Assembly: GCA_027491355.1 (NCBI GenBank)
Contig: JAIXWI010000038.1
Coordinates: 32,322 to 96,321 of the forward strand
Length of the DNA: 64,000 nt
Direction of reading: 5' to 3'
Source: Bacteroidota bacterium
Lineage (GTDB): Bacteria; Bacteroidota; Bacteroidia; UKL13-3
The position numbers and the translations under genes are program-made. Shown here piece by piece: positions 47,213-56,153 of the stretch. Within the stretch, counting starts at the first letter, position 1. Every line of letters begins with the position of its first letter. The notes beneath the pieces are model-generated. The model was not told the origin of the DNA. It ran no database searches and was given only the letters and a program-made list of their open reading frames with translations.

Positions 47213-47863
47213 TTAATTCAAAGCTGAATTATTTTGATTCATAAAAATATTTTCAATAACAACAGGCACATGTTGTTGCTCGAGCTGATGAATTTTTTCA
47301 GCAATGGTTGTTGCTGTATCTGTTTCAGAAACTGGGGTTTTGAATTGGGCAATGAGTTTGCCTTCGTCATAGTGTTCGTTTACATAATGTATACTGATGC
47401 CTGTTTCTGTTTCTCCTGCTTTTTTCACAGCTTCATGAACAAAATGTCCGTACATACCCTTACCACCATACTTTGGCAAAAGTGCGGGGTGTAGGTTAAT
47501 GATTTGTTGTGGATATGCTTTAATTAAAAACTCAGGTACCTTCCATAAAAAACCCAACAGAGCAATCAGATGAGATTGATAAGGTTGAATCAGCGGTAAA
47601 AACAAGTCAGGATTATCAAATTGCTTTTTATCAAAAAGCACCAATGGTACTGAAGTAGCTTTTATTTTTTCAATGATTCCAGCTTTGGGATTGTTACAGA
47701 AAACTGCTGCAACACGCACAATAGGATGTTTGTCAAAATAGGAGATGACATTCAAAGCATTGCTACCACTGCCACTGGCAAAAATAACTATATGATAAGT
47801 TTTAAAATTCAAGTTGTTCAATGAAGATTTTCTGAAAAAGACTGTCGGTATTGTTCTTCCCAT
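47213..47863 (-). CDS. purN: Phosphoribosylglycinamide formyltransferase
   Basis: Up to 216 residues. HIVIFASGSGSNALNVISYF is the GART start with the phosphate loop. The catalytic trio is seen as the Asn and His of INLHPALLPKYGG and the Asp of HYVNEHYDEGKLI. It formylates GAR with 10-formyl-THF. The ATG at 47863 overlaps the upstream lipoprotein gene by 62 bases and adds 17 unconserved residues. A TTG at 47812 gives a more normal N-terminus (about 199 residues) and may be the real start. Confidence 0.9.
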   Translation of the reverse strand: MGRTIPTVFFRKSSLNNLNFKTYHIVIFASGSGSNALNVISYFDKHPIVRVAAVFCNNPKAGIIEKIKATSVPLVLFDKKQFDNPDLFLPLIQPYQSHLIALLGFLWKVPEFLIKAYPQQIINLHPALLPKYGGKGMYGHFVHEAVKKAGETETGISIHYVNEHYDEGKLIAQFKTPVSETDTATTIAEKIHQLEQQHVPVVIENIFMNQNNSALN

Positions 47864-49331
47864 TCATTCTTTCAAGAGGAATACTGGAAATAATAAAATT
47901 ACTTTTCTGAGAACTTGGCTTGAACCTCCTGGCAATGGTAACAGAGCCTCCTTTCCATTCTGCTGCTAGTTGAGGAGCAGGTTTGCTTTCAATAATGCCA
48001 CTGGCGTATAGCGAATCAAATGCAATATCAGAAGCATTGCTTTCAGGAATTGTGAATGGCCTCGCCGAGGAAATTACCTGGGTTGAGTTAAGTGTTGGCC
48101 ATTCAGGCTTAACTGCAGCGATATCTGTATTCATGCCAATTCTAAAAACCGAACCTGTTGGTGCATTTACTAAGCTTTTGATAGGAGTCCAATCGAGGTA
48201 ATTGCTAAACGCGTTGTATGAGGATGAAAATGTTACAGCCATGAACAATTTCCCTCCAGCATCAAAAAATGGTGCAGTGGTTCTTTGTCCCATAGACAAT
48301 GAACTTTCTGCATCATCGCTGAACCATACAATTTTTTTGAACAATGAAAATGTGCGGCTTTGGGTTAAAAAATCGGGTTGCAATTGGGTGTAATTGTCAT
48401 TGATGATTTCTGATGCTTGCAAAGTATCGAAAGCATTGATTCCAACTGCGTTTAACTTTTTACAGTAGAAGTTTTGTACCAATAATTTACTGTTGTTGTA
48501 TGCGTTGATTAGTAATAAATCGGAACTTACTTTTTTAACCCATACCTGACGGCTTGCAATGAATGGCGATTTAGAAAAAGCCTTGTCTACAGCACGGATG
48601 TAAATGGTGTTAAAAGCCCCTTGACGTAAAAAGCCAATGGTTGCTGTGTGCTTTTGTGAAGAATTACCGAGGTAAATATCACAAACAGCGCTATCAGCTC
48701 TGGGTTGCTGAGAAACCAACGTAAATGCCAAACTATTACCAGGAATCAAAACTGGGAGGCTATTGGTATCGTTGATATACAATTCAAATGCTTGCAACAA
48801 ATCTCCATCAGGATCTGAACCAGTTACATTAAACTTGAGGACAGGAAAAGTATTTTCTATGTTTCTGGTTGCAATGCCTGATTGGAAAACTGCATAAGCA
48901 AATGCTGCAACTGGAGGTGAATTTTTAATAGGAAACAAAGTTGATGCAGGACTTGGGTCTTTTTGTCCCAATTGGTCTACAGCTCTTACCATTACAAGCG
49001 CATCGGCACTGTCAGTACCTGATGGTATTTCTAACAAAAATAAACTGTCTTGGGAGGTGGTTGAAAACCAAGTTGCTCCATTATTCAAAGACACTTCATA
49101 ATATTTGATAATTCCATTTGCAGAACTTCCCCACCAATGGGCCTGAACTCGAGTTGCCAATCTGTTTGGACCACTTCTGTAAATAGAATCAACTACCATA
49201 TAAGTTTCAGGCAAATCGATGGCTTTGGGTGTACCATCAAAACCCTTTTTACAGGCATTGAACACAAACACTCCCATTAAAACAACCAAGAGTGTATATA
49301 CTTGAAATAGCTTTGATCTTAAACGCATCAC
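47802..49331 (-). CDS. Lipoprotein with Ig/FN3-like domains, unknown function
   Basis: 509 residues. Signal peptide with lipobox FNAC (Cys27) followed by KKGFDG. The mature part has beta-rich segments in two Ig/FN3-like modules (about 45-130 and 135-255, with SPPVAAFAYAV and DPDGDLLQAFELYI patterns) and a C-terminal alpha/beta part (about 265-509) with LLINAYNNSKLLVQNFY. No catalytic motif found. It lies between ribH and purN on the same strand and is likely anchored in the outer membrane. Confidence 0.7.
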   Translation of the reverse strand: MMRLRSKLFQVYTLLVVLMGVFVFNACKKGFDGTPKAIDLPETYMVVDSIYRSGPNRLATRVQAHWWGSSANGIIKYYEVSLNNGATWFSTTSQDSLFLLEIPSGTDSADALVMVRAVDQLGQKDPSPASTLFPIKNSPPVAAFAYAVFQSGIATRNIENTFPVLKFNVTGSDPDGDLLQAFELYINDTNSLPVLIPGNSLAFTLVSQQPRADSAVCDIYLGNSSQKHTATIGFLRQGAFNTIYIRAVDKAFSKSPFIASRQVWVKKVSSDLLLINAYNNSKLLVQNFYCKKLNAVGINAFDTLQASEIINDNYTQLQPDFLTQSRTFSLFKKIVWFSDDAESSLSMGQRTTAPFFDAGGKLFMAVTFSSSYNAFSNYLDWTPIKSLVNAPTGSVFRIGMNTDIAAVKPEWPTLNSTQVISSARPFTIPESNASDIAFDSLYASGIIESKPAPQLAAEWKGGSVTIARRFKPSSQKSNFIISSIPLERMNGKNNTDSLFQKIFIEQLEF

Positions 49332-49368
49332 AATTCAAACTTAATGGAAAGCACCAAGAAAAAATAGT

Positions 49369-49860
49369 CTAAGCAACTGAATTCTTTAGCAAACACATTT
49401 TCAAAGCCGTTTCTGCAGCTTCAATACCTTTATTGCCATGCTTACCGCCACTTCTATCTTGGGCTTGAGCAAGTGTGTTTGTAGTTAAAACTCCAAAAAT
49501 AACTGGCTTATTGTATTTGAGACCAACCTGAGTTATACCATCTGCACATGCAGAACAAATAAAATCAAAATGACGTGTTTCGCCTTGTATCACACAACCA
49601 ATAGCAATAACCGCATCTGTATGCACTTGTGCTGCCATCCATTGAGCTCCCAAAGGCAACTCAAAAGTACCAGGCACGGCATGCAAATGAATTTGGCTAT
49701 CAGGAACCCCGTTCGCCTTTAAAAAATGTACGGCAGCATCTCGCATTGCATGTGTAATTTCAGGATTCCAGTCTGCAACAACTAAGGCAATGTTTAAGCT
49801 TTTAAACAAGTCATTTGTATTGAGATTGCTTACGGATAAGTTCTTTAATGAAGTAGCCAT
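49369..49860 (-). CDS. ribH: 6,7-dimethyl-8-ribityllumazine synthase
   Basis: 163 residues. Motifs VVADWNPEITHAMRDAAVHFL, VPGTFELPLGAQWMA, VIAIGCVIQGETRHFDFIC (with His of the active site) and GVLTTNTLAQAQDRSG. It condenses dihydroxybutanone phosphate with the ribityl-pyrimidine in riboflavin synthesis and forms icosahedral or pentameric shells. No FMN riboswitch is seen upstream; a terminator hairpin sits 16 bases before the start, so expression depends on read-through or a cryptic promoter. Confidence 0.96.
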   Translation of the reverse strand: MATSLKNLSVSNLNTNDLFKSLNIALVVADWNPEITHAMRDAAVHFLKANGVPDSQIHLHAVPGTFELPLGAQWMAAQVHTDAVIAIGCVIQGETRHFDFICSACADGITQVGLKYNKPVIFGVLTTNTLAQAQDRSGGKHGNKGIEAAETALKMCLLKNSVA

Positions 49861-49875
49861 TTTTATGAAATTAAA

Positions 49876-49903
49876 AAAGCCAATCTTAAAAAAGATTGGC
49901 TTT
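49876..49903 (-). terminator. Stem-loop between the TPR protein and ribH
   Basis: A perfect 12 bp stem AAAGCCAATCTT/AAGATTGGCTTT with a 4 base A/T loop, followed on the minus strand by TTTAATTT. It fits an intrinsic terminator for the TPR gene. Confidence 0.82.
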
Positions 49904-49923
49904 ATGGTTTATTAATTTTAAAA

Positions 49924-50616
49924 TTAGTTTGCAGCTGCTGCTGAAGCCCTAGCTATATATTTATCAATATCAGCTGCTTCTTGAGCATCAGTAAAATCAA
50001 ATTTGATTTTTTCGTATGCATCTACCGCTTTTTTGAATTCTTTGGTTTCTTCAAAAACCATTCCTGCCTTTTTAAAGAAAATAGGTGAAGTGATTTTATT
50101 TTTATTCATGTTGCCTGCTTTCATGTATTGAGCACCTGCTTTGTCTAAATTGCCATTTTCAACATAAGCATCTCCCAATAATCCAGCAGCAATAGGACCT
50201 ACCAAAGCATTGTCAGAACTGAAGCTTTCTAGGTGCTCAACGGCAGCATCAAACTTTCCTGTCTTCATGCAACAAACACCTGCATAGTAGTGCGCCAAAT
50301 TTCCAGCTTTGGTTAAACCATAGTTTTCGGCAATTTGCTCAAAACCCATCGTTTCACCTTGTCCGCTCAAAGCAACTGCAAAACTGTCTTTTTCGAACCA
50401 ATTTTGCGCCTGAAACATGGCTGACTGTGCTTCTTTCTCTTTTGGTTCAAGGTAAAATGATTGAAAGCCTGCATAGGCGCCAATCAATACCAGCAATCCA
50501 ATCAACGCACGAAAAATATTTTGTTTGTTGTTATGGTAAAATTGCTCAACCTTATGGGTTGTTTCTTCTAGTTTAACATCTAGGTTTAATTGTGATTTTT
50601 CTTCCGAGTTCTCCAT
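49924..50616 (-). CDS. Membrane-anchored TPR protein (YfgM-like)
   Basis: 230 residues. Charged N-terminus, one membrane helix (about 37-54), then TPR-like repeats (FEQIAENYGLTKAGNLAHYY, YAGVCCMKTGKFDAAVEHLE, GLLGDAYVENGNLDKAGAQY and FFKKAGMVFEETKEFKKAVD). It resembles YfgM, a periplasmic chaperone-network TPR protein, in architecture. It lies 16 bases after pdhA on the same strand. Confidence 0.78.
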   Translation of the reverse strand: MENSEEKSQLNLDVKLEETTHKVEQFYHNNKQNIFRALIGLLVLIGAYAGFQSFYLEPKEKEAQSAMFQAQNWFEKDSFAVALSGQGETMGFEQIAENYGLTKAGNLAHYYAGVCCMKTGKFDAAVEHLESFSSDNALVGPIAAGLLGDAYVENGNLDKAGAQYMKAGNMNKNKITSPIFFKKAGMVFEETKEFKKAVDAYEKIKFDFTDAQEAADIDKYIARASAAAAN

Positions 50617-50632
50617 ATCTGGTTCTTAATTC

Positions 50633-51628
50633 TTATTCAATAATAAAAGGATAATTTGGTTCTGCATATACATCAGTAAACAATTCTGACTCATCCGGGA
50701 AGGGTGAATTTTCACTGAAATCAACAGCATCTTGTACAATATTATTAATGTTTTCTTCAATTTTATCTAATTCTGCATCAGAGGCCCATTTTTTATTCAA
50801 AATTGAGGCTCTAACTTGCTCTAAGGGATCTTGTAATTTGTATGCCTCAACCTCTTCTTTGGTTCTATATTTAGCGGGGTCACTCATACTGTGGCCTCTG
50901 TATCGGTAAGTACGAATTTCCAATAAAGTTGGACCGTCTCCGTTACGGCCCCTTTCAGCTGCTTTAGCAACTGCCTCATGAACAGCTTCCGCTTTCATGC
51001 CATCAACTGAGAAAGAAGGCATATCATAAGCAAGACCTGCTTTGTAAAGTTCCCCAACGTTAGAGGTTCTTTCTACAGATGTACCCATGGCGTAGCCATT
51101 GTTTTCAATAACAAAAATAACAGGTAATTTCCAAAGCATGGCCATGTTGAACGTTTCATGCAACGCTCCTTGTCTCATGGCACCATCCCCAAAATAACAA
51201 ACTGTTACTTGTTTACCTCCACGGTATTGATCGGCGAATGCAATACCCGCACCCAATGGAATCTGACCACCAACAATACCATGTCCGCCAAAGAAATTAT
51301 GCGCTTTACTAAACATGTGCATAGAACCACCTTTGCCTTTAGAACAACCTGTGACTTTGCCATACAACTCAGCCATAACGGATCTGGCAGAGATGCCACA
51401 GGCAAGAGCGTGGGCATGGTCTCTGTATGCAGTTATGATTCTGTCATCTTTTTGAAGCGCACTCATGGTGCCGGCTACAACAGCCTCTTGTCCAATGTAT
51501 AGGTGACAGAAACCTTTGATCTTCTGTTGACCATACAATTGAGCTGACTTTTCTTCGAACCTGCGCATGAGCATCATTGACTCAAACCACTGCAGATAAG
51601 TTTCTTTTGTAAATGTTAGTTTTGCCAT
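50633..51628 (-). CDS. pdhA: Pyruvate dehydrogenase E1 component alpha subunit
   Basis: 331 residues. The thiamine diphosphate motif begins GDGAMRQGALHE and ends with VIENNGYAMGTS. The phosphorylation-loop region YRYRGHSMSDPAKYRT is conserved as in E1-alpha proteins. It decarboxylates pyruvate for acetyl-CoA. The beta subunit and E2/E3 are not here, so the complex is split across the genome. Near its start lies a good promoter match. Confidence 0.95.
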   Translation of the reverse strand: MAKLTFTKETYLQWFESMMLMRRFEEKSAQLYGQQKIKGFCHLYIGQEAVVAGTMSALQKDDRIITAYRDHAHALACGISARSVMAELYGKVTGCSKGKGGSMHMFSKAHNFFGGHGIVGGQIPLGAGIAFADQYRGGKQVTVCYFGDGAMRQGALHETFNMAMLWKLPVIFVIENNGYAMGTSVERTSNVGELYKAGLAYDMPSFSVDGMKAEAVHEAVAKAAERGRNGDGPTLLEIRTYRYRGHSMSDPAKYRTKEEVEAYKLQDPLEQVRASILNKKWASDAELDKIEENINNIVQDAVDFSENSPFPDESELFTDVYAEPNYPFIIE

Positions 51629-51641
51629 TTTATGAGAATTG

Positions 51642-51671
51642 CAAAACTAATCAAATTCTTGTGAATGCCAA
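51642..51671 (-). promoter_or_regulatory. Promoter for pdhA
   Basis: On the minus strand: TTG at 51669-51671, 19 base spacer, TAGTTTTG at 51642-51649, then 13 bases to the pdhA ATG. Both elements and the spacing fit the Bacteroidota housekeeping promoter. Best promoter match in the window. Confidence 0.68.
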
Positions 51672-51735
51672 GTCAGGTAGAACTATTGATTATCAGCATC
51701 AAACGATTTTTAGGCTGCGCATTCAAGGAAAAAGT

Positions 51736-51743
51736 TAATTTTA
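51736..51743 (+). promoter_or_regulatory. Possible -7 box (TAATTTTA) before recF
   Basis: One mismatch from TAnnTTTG, ending 4 bases before the recF ATG, in the 119 base gap between divergent pdhA and recF. No clear -33 element. Confidence 0.3.
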
Positions 51744-51747
51744 CGGC

Positions 51748-52857
51748 ATGCATTTGCGTCGATTAAAATTGCAAAACTTTAAAAACCACTGTTTTGTGGA
51801 ATTTGACTTGTCTGCACAAGTAAATTGCTTGACAGGACTCAATGGCATTGGCAAAACCAATGTACTCGATGCAATTTATTATTTAGGCTTCACTAAAAGT
51901 TATTTCAATAGCCAAGATCAATTTTCTTTACAACACGGTGCCAGTTGGTTTACCATTGATGCAGAAATTGAGAGCCAGTCGGGAACAAACCAACTCAAAC
52001 TCATTTACCAAAGTGGTCAAAAAAAACAATTGCTCATAGATCAAAATGAGGTTGAACGTTTTGCAGATTATATAGGCACCTTGCCCCTGATTATGATTTT
52101 ACCTGGAGACATTCTACTGATTCAAGAAACAGCAGATGCAAGAAGAAAACTATTGGATTCAGTAATTGCCAGTTGCAATAAAAAATACTTGACCGATTTG
52201 ATGGCGTACAACAAATACCTTGATCAACGTAATAAGCTATTGAGAGACTTTGCCAATGGAACGCCTTATGACGAATCGTTGTTAAACATTTACAACCAAC
52301 GCTTGCACGAATATGGACACTTAGTATTCGAAACCAGAAAACTGGTTTTACAAACCATTCAGCCTAATTTTCACAACCATTACAAGGATATTTCTGGAGG
52401 AAAAGAGCTGGCAGAAATTGTGTATGTATCGGATTTAAACGAAATGGATATGCAAGCCTGGCTCACACAACAAGCCTTTACAGACAAGCAAGCACAAAGA
52501 ACCACCAAGGGCATACACAAAGATGATTTACTTTTTTTATTGGATGGATTCGCCATTAAAAAATATGGCTCACAGGGACAACAAAAATCGTTTGTCATTG
52601 CGCTAAAATTGGCCTTGTATGATTACCTGCAAGCACAAAAGGGAGTCCAACCTTTATTGCTCTTGGATGATATTTTTGAGAAACTAGATGCACAACGCTT
52701 GAACCTACTGATTCAACGCATCAGCAAACAAGAATTTGGACAAATTTTTATTACAGACACCCACCAACAACGCATTGCCGATGCCTTTGCAGACCTGGCT
52801 CATATAGAGGTGAAATATTTTGAGATTGCTGCATTTAAACCTACCTTAGACCGATGA
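51748..52857 (+). CDS. recF: DNA replication and repair protein RecF
   Basis: 369 residues. Walker A GLNGIGKT (30-37), signature GSQGQQKSFVIALKLA and Walker B LLLLDDIFEKLD with the D-loop. N-terminal LRRLKLQNFKNH is the family start. It loads RecA at gaps with RecO/RecR. The 3' end overlaps the DUF721 gene by 4 bases, a pairing seen widely in this phylum. Confidence 0.95.
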   Translation: MHLRRLKLQNFKNHCFVEFDLSAQVNCLTGLNGIGKTNVLDAIYYLGFTKSYFNSQDQFSLQHGASWFTIDAEIESQSGTNQLKLIYQSGQKKQLLIDQNEVERFADYIGTLPLIMILPGDILLIQETADARRKLLDSVIASCNKKYLTDLMAYNKYLDQRNKLLRDFANGTPYDESLLNIYNQRLHEYGHLVFETRKLVLQTIQPNFHNHYKDISGGKELAEIVYVSDLNEMDMQAWLTQQAFTDKQAQRTTKGIHKDDLLFLLDGFAIKKYGSQGQQKSFVIALKLALYDYLQAQKGVQPLLLLDDIFEKLDAQRLNLLIQRISKQEFGQIFITDTHQQRIADAFADLAHIEVKYFEIAAFKPTLDR

Positions 52858-53144
52858 GAAATTCCAACGAACAAAGCTTAAAAGAAATTATTGGAACTTT
52901 TTTAACCAAAAATCAATTGGGCAATCAACTCAAAGAAGCCCAATTAATAGCAGATTGGTCAAAAATTGCTGGTGATATGATTGCTAAATACACCAGCAAA
53001 ATGTATGTCAACAAAGGCGTATTGTACTTGTATATTCAATCGCCGGCACTCAAACAAGAATTGAATTTTCAAAAATCAAAGTTAATTGAACTGACCAACC
53101 AACACATGGGTTCAGAATTTATCAATGACATTGTCATCCGTTAA
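52854..53144 (+). CDS. DUF721 protein (DciA-related)
   Basis: 96 residues. Pattern SLKEIIGTFLTKNQLGNQLK then LIADWSKIAGDMIAKYT and VLYLYIQSPALKQELNFQKS is DUF721. Relatives in other bacteria include DciA, the ancestral replicative helicase loader/operator. Coupling to recF by a 4 base overlap (ATGA) is typical. A role in helicase loading is inferred from the family. Confidence 0.83.
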   Translation: MRNSNEQSLKEIIGTFLTKNQLGNQLKEAQLIADWSKIAGDMIAKYTSKMYVNKGVLYLYIQSPALKQELNFQKSKLIELTNQHMGSEFINDIVIR

Positions 53145-53159
53145 CTTTTACTGCCTGTA

Positions 53160-53771
53160 CTAAATGGCTCTTGCTACTAAATCAATGTTAGGTTTTGTAA
53201 AATCAAGTACGTGCGCTCCAGCTAACCAAGCTTGCTCTGTTTCTGGACTCAACACCACAGGCATCCTATTTTTACTGTTATGAATTTGAGCCATTAGCCC
53301 TATTGCTGCTGTTGTAACAATGGCATAAGTATGTAAAAATTCTCCAGTTTGCGGATGCACACAACTGTTGTAAATACCTGCCAAAGCAAATGGTGCGTCT
53401 TGTTCTAGTCCAATCAAATACTGCTGCTTTTTTTGTCCCTTAGGGTCGAGCCATTGCCATTCATAAAAGCCATCTACCAACACCAAACAACGCTGCTGCA
53501 CGGATGCTTTAAAGGATGGTTTTTCGTGTAAGGTTTCTATACGGGCATTTAAGGTATGGGCCTGAATGCTGAGGTCTTTGGCCCATGAAGGAACCAACCC
53601 CCAAACAGCGTGGTGTATGTGTTGCGGATACTGCCTGCTAATGATGGGCGTACGCGGATGTGCAAAGCCTACATAACGGTCCATGGGTTTGTAATTGGGC
53701 TTGGTAAATTTAGCCTTGAACCTGTTTTCAATGCTTTGGGCATCGGCGCTTAATTTAGAATGGAAACACAT
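53160..53771 (-). CDS. SRAP-domain abasic-site DNA-protein crosslinking protein (YedK/HMCES family)
   Basis: 203 residues. After Met1 removal Cys2 is N-terminal (MCFHS), the residue that forms a thiazolidine link with abasic sites. Other active-site residues: Asn75 in LNARIETL, Glu104 in GFYEW and His164 in QIHNSKNRMP. YedK/HMCES proteins protect abasic sites in single-stranded DNA. The ATG shares one base with the umuC stop (TGATG), so it is translated with umuC. Shares the operon with a mutagenic polymerase, see findings. Confidence 0.94.
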   Translation of the reverse strand: MCFHSKLSADAQSIENRFKAKFTKPNYKPMDRYVGFAHPRTPIISRQYPQHIHHAVWGLVPSWAKDLSIQAHTLNARIETLHEKPSFKASVQQRCLVLVDGFYEWQWLDPKGQKKQQYLIGLEQDAPFALAGIYNSCVHPQTGEFLHTYAIVTTAAIGLMAQIHNSKNRMPVVLSPETEQAWLAGAHVLDFTKPNIDLVARAI

Positions 53772-55030
53772 CAGGCTTTTACATGAATGACATCGTTGAT
53801 ACGGGTCGAATAACGAGGGGATAGTTTTTCTTGTCTCATTTTCCAGGTTCGGTCTTTGTCTTGTGCTCCTAGTTTTACTTTAACCACACCAATGGCATCA
53901 TTTACTTGGTCCATTACCTGCATGAGTTTGAAATGCTTAGGATTGCTATTTTGAAAAAGGTTAAACTGAATCTGGCTGGTGGGCTGCAAGTCCATTACAA
54001 TAACACCTGCTTTTTTATAGGCATAACCTGGTTTGAAAATTTTTTCTAATCCTTTGGTGGCATACTTTGCCAACTCAATATCAGAGTGTGTTGGAAAAGG
54101 CAATTGCAGCACAATATTCTTGGCATATTGAGGCAAATCTGGTCGGTGTGCATTGGTATGTACAAAAACCATCACCGCATTGGCTACCGTTTCTTGCTTG
54201 CGTAATTTTTTGGCACAAGTTGTTGCAAAAGTAACCACCCGTTCTTTGATGAGCTTAAAATCAGTGTACTGGGTATCAAAACTGCGGGCTGTGGTAATGT
54301 GTTTCTTGGTTTGGGGCTGTTCAAGTTCAAAACAAGGATTGCCTTTTAACTCTTGTTGTAAACGGAGCCCCATCACACTCAAGTGTTGCTTTACCCAAGC
54401 CTCAGGTAATTTTGTAAAATCATAAGCATTCTGAACACCTTGCGCCCTGAGCTTTTTGGCATACCTGCGACCAACGCCCCACACATCTTCAATAGGCAAC
54501 CACTTGAGGGCTTTCTCTATTTTTTGCGGGGTGTCTATGACATGTACATGACCTGTTTGAACAGGAAATTTCTTGGCAATTTTATTGGCCAATTTTGCCA
54601 ATGATTTAGTTGCAGCAACACCAATGCTAACAGGAATCCCAGTGCCTTGCGTGACTTGTTTTCTGATTTGTAAACCATAAGCCGATAACTGTTCATCAGA
54701 CAAACCTTTAATCCGTAAAAATGCTTCATCAATTGAATACACCTCCATTTCATCTGCAAAAGAAGCCAGCGTTTGCATGACCCTATTGCTCATGTCGCCG
54801 TACAATGCATAATTGGAAGAAAACACATGGATGTTTTGACTTTCAAAAAGGGCTTTGTATTGAAAAGCAGGAGCACCCATGGGCACTCCTAATTGCTTGG
54901 CTTCATTTGAACGTGCAATGACACAGCCATCGTTATTGGATAAAATAACAACAGGCTTATTGCGGAGCGAGGGTTTAAAAACACGCTCGCAAGAGGCATA
55001 AAAATTATTACAATCAACTAAAGCAAACAT
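53771..55030 (-). CDS. umuC: Y-family DNA polymerase V catalytic subunit UmuC
   Basis: 419 residues. Starts MFALVDCNNFYASCERVF with metal ligand Asp6; YSIDEAFL gives Asp101-Glu102. The helix-hairpin-helix VWGVGRRYAKKLRAQG and little-finger domain follow, then a C-terminal part ending in the DUF4113-like MRQEKLSPRYSTRINDVI segment typical of UmuC. It copies damaged templates after activation by RecA and cleaved UmuD. It lies 3 bases after umuD. Confidence 0.95.
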   Translation of the reverse strand: MFALVDCNNFYASCERVFKPSLRNKPVVILSNNDGCVIARSNEAKQLGVPMGAPAFQYKALFESQNIHVFSSNYALYGDMSNRVMQTLASFADEMEVYSIDEAFLRIKGLSDEQLSAYGLQIRKQVTQGTGIPVSIGVAATKSLAKLANKIAKKFPVQTGHVHVIDTPQKIEKALKWLPIEDVWGVGRRYAKKLRAQGVQNAYDFTKLPEAWVKQHLSVMGLRLQQELKGNPCFELEQPQTKKHITTARSFDTQYTDFKLIKERVVTFATTCAKKLRKQETVANAVMVFVHTNAHRPDLPQYAKNIVLQLPFPTHSDIELAKYATKGLEKIFKPGYAYKKAGVIVMDLQPTSQIQFNLFQNSNPKHFKLMQVMDQVNDAIGVVKVKLGAQDKDRTWKMRQEKLSPRYSTRINDVIHVKA

Positions 55031-55033
55031 GCA

Positions 55034-55474
55034 TCAATGTCTTTGAATAGAATAGGTAACGATTCCCCATATTTCAAAGTCATTAAATTCGGTAATTTTT
55101 GTCGGTTTAAAAGCAGGATTTGCAGGCATGAGCCAAATGCCCTCATTGTCAACTCTTAATCTTTTTAACACAAATTCTCCGTCTAAAATACAAACTGCAA
55201 TTTTACCATCTGTTGGTTCGAGTGATTTGTCGATGATGAGTAAATCTTTGTTAGCAATACCTGCATCCATCATTGAATTACCATCGGTTACTGCAATAAA
55301 GGTACTTGACGGATTTTTAATCAGGTATTTATTGAGGTCTATACCCGCATCTAAAAAATCAGAAGCCGGCGAAGGAAAGCCTGCACTGATACCACCTTCA
55401 ATCAAAGGTAATTCTAACTCGGTGGCATTGGACAACGGGTAAATACGCAGTCCTTTTTGCATTTTATTATCCAT
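55034..55474 (-). CDS. umuD: UmuD-like S24 self-cleaving protein
   Basis: 146 residues. The cleavage site is Ala31-Gly32 in SAGFPSPASDF (Cys-Gly in E. coli). Catalytic Ser67 in GNSMMDAGI and Lys104 in GEFVLKRL lie 37 residues apart as in E. coli UmuD (Ser60/Lys97), and Gly32 to Ser67 also matches. RecA-stimulated self-cleavage gives the active form that joins UmuC. Start could also be Met5. I saw no clear LexA-type box upstream. Confidence 0.94.
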   Translation of the reverse strand: MDNKMQKGLRIYPLSNATELELPLIEGGISAGFPSPASDFLDAGIDLNKYLIKNPSSTFIAVTDGNSMMDAGIANKDLLIIDKSLEPTDGKIAVCILDGEFVLKRLRVDNEGIWLMPANPAFKPTKITEFNDFEIWGIVTYSIQRH

Positions 55475-55559
55475 TTTATTGCCCTGTTCTTGGGTTCAAT
55501 ATCGATAAAAACGAGCGCAAATGGAAATACGCTAAAAGATTGGATGGTGCATATTCATT

Positions 55560-56045
55560 TTATTCAGGCATATAAGTTGTTGGACTACACTGTGCAAATT
55601 TTATCTTAGCCGTTAATGGAATTTGATAGTCTTTGATGAATGCATTGAGTAGCTGAGTAAACTCCTTTTCTTTTGCAGCAGCAAGCTTATCAGCTGGCTG
55701 ACCTAGAAAATTAAACAGAAAATAATCTATTGTGCCATCTGTGTTGAAATAAATTCTATTGAAACACTTAGTAGGATGCTCCCATTTGAATTGATGGGCA
55801 TATAAAAATTTACCAAAATCTTGCAACAACTTGATGTATGCTTTATACATGCTTTCTTGTTCAGCATCGGTTTTAAAAACAGCCTGTGAGGCATCAACGT
55901 GTATTGCACTTTTATAAATCTGCTCCAAAGAATCGAAACTGATACCATTTTTTGCTGCATCTTGAAAGGTCATGGCAAGCTTCTGTCCAAATGCTTGCGC
56001 ACAGAACAGCAGCAACATGCTGAATAAAATTATTTTTTTATGCAT
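55560..56045 (-). CDS. Secreted protein of unknown function
   Basis: 161 residues with a clear signal peptide (about 1-20, ending AFGQ). The mature part is helix then strand-rich, with FNRIYFNTDGTIDYFLFNF as its most distinctive stretch and a closing Cys (KFAQCSP). No motif recognised. It lies on the minus strand downstream of the large T9SS cargo gene, separated by 108 bases. Confidence 0.6.
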   Translation of the reverse strand: MHKKIILFSMLLLFCAQAFGQKLAMTFQDAAKNGISFDSLEQIYKSAIHVDASQAVFKTDAEQESMYKAYIKLLQDFGKFLYAHQFKWEHPTKCFNRIYFNTDGTIDYFLFNFLGQPADKLAAAKEKEFTQLLNAFIKDYQIPLTAKIKFAQCSPTTYMPE

Positions 56046-56153
56046 TGAGTTGTTTAATCAGAAGTCAAGCCATTGATTGAAAGGGTTGCAAACTTGCTAC
56101 AACTGGTTGGGGCGTGACTTAGGAAAACAACAATGGCTGTAATACCCCTACAA

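Noticed and set aside
49861..49923. FMN riboswitch upstream of ribH
   Set aside because: The gap holds a simple 12 bp terminator hairpin; no conserved multi-stem riboswitch sequence is present.
55475..55559. LexA-type SOS box upstream of umuD
   Set aside because: No convincing inverted CTGT/ACAG-type or other LexA palindrome was found; many Bacteroidota use other control.
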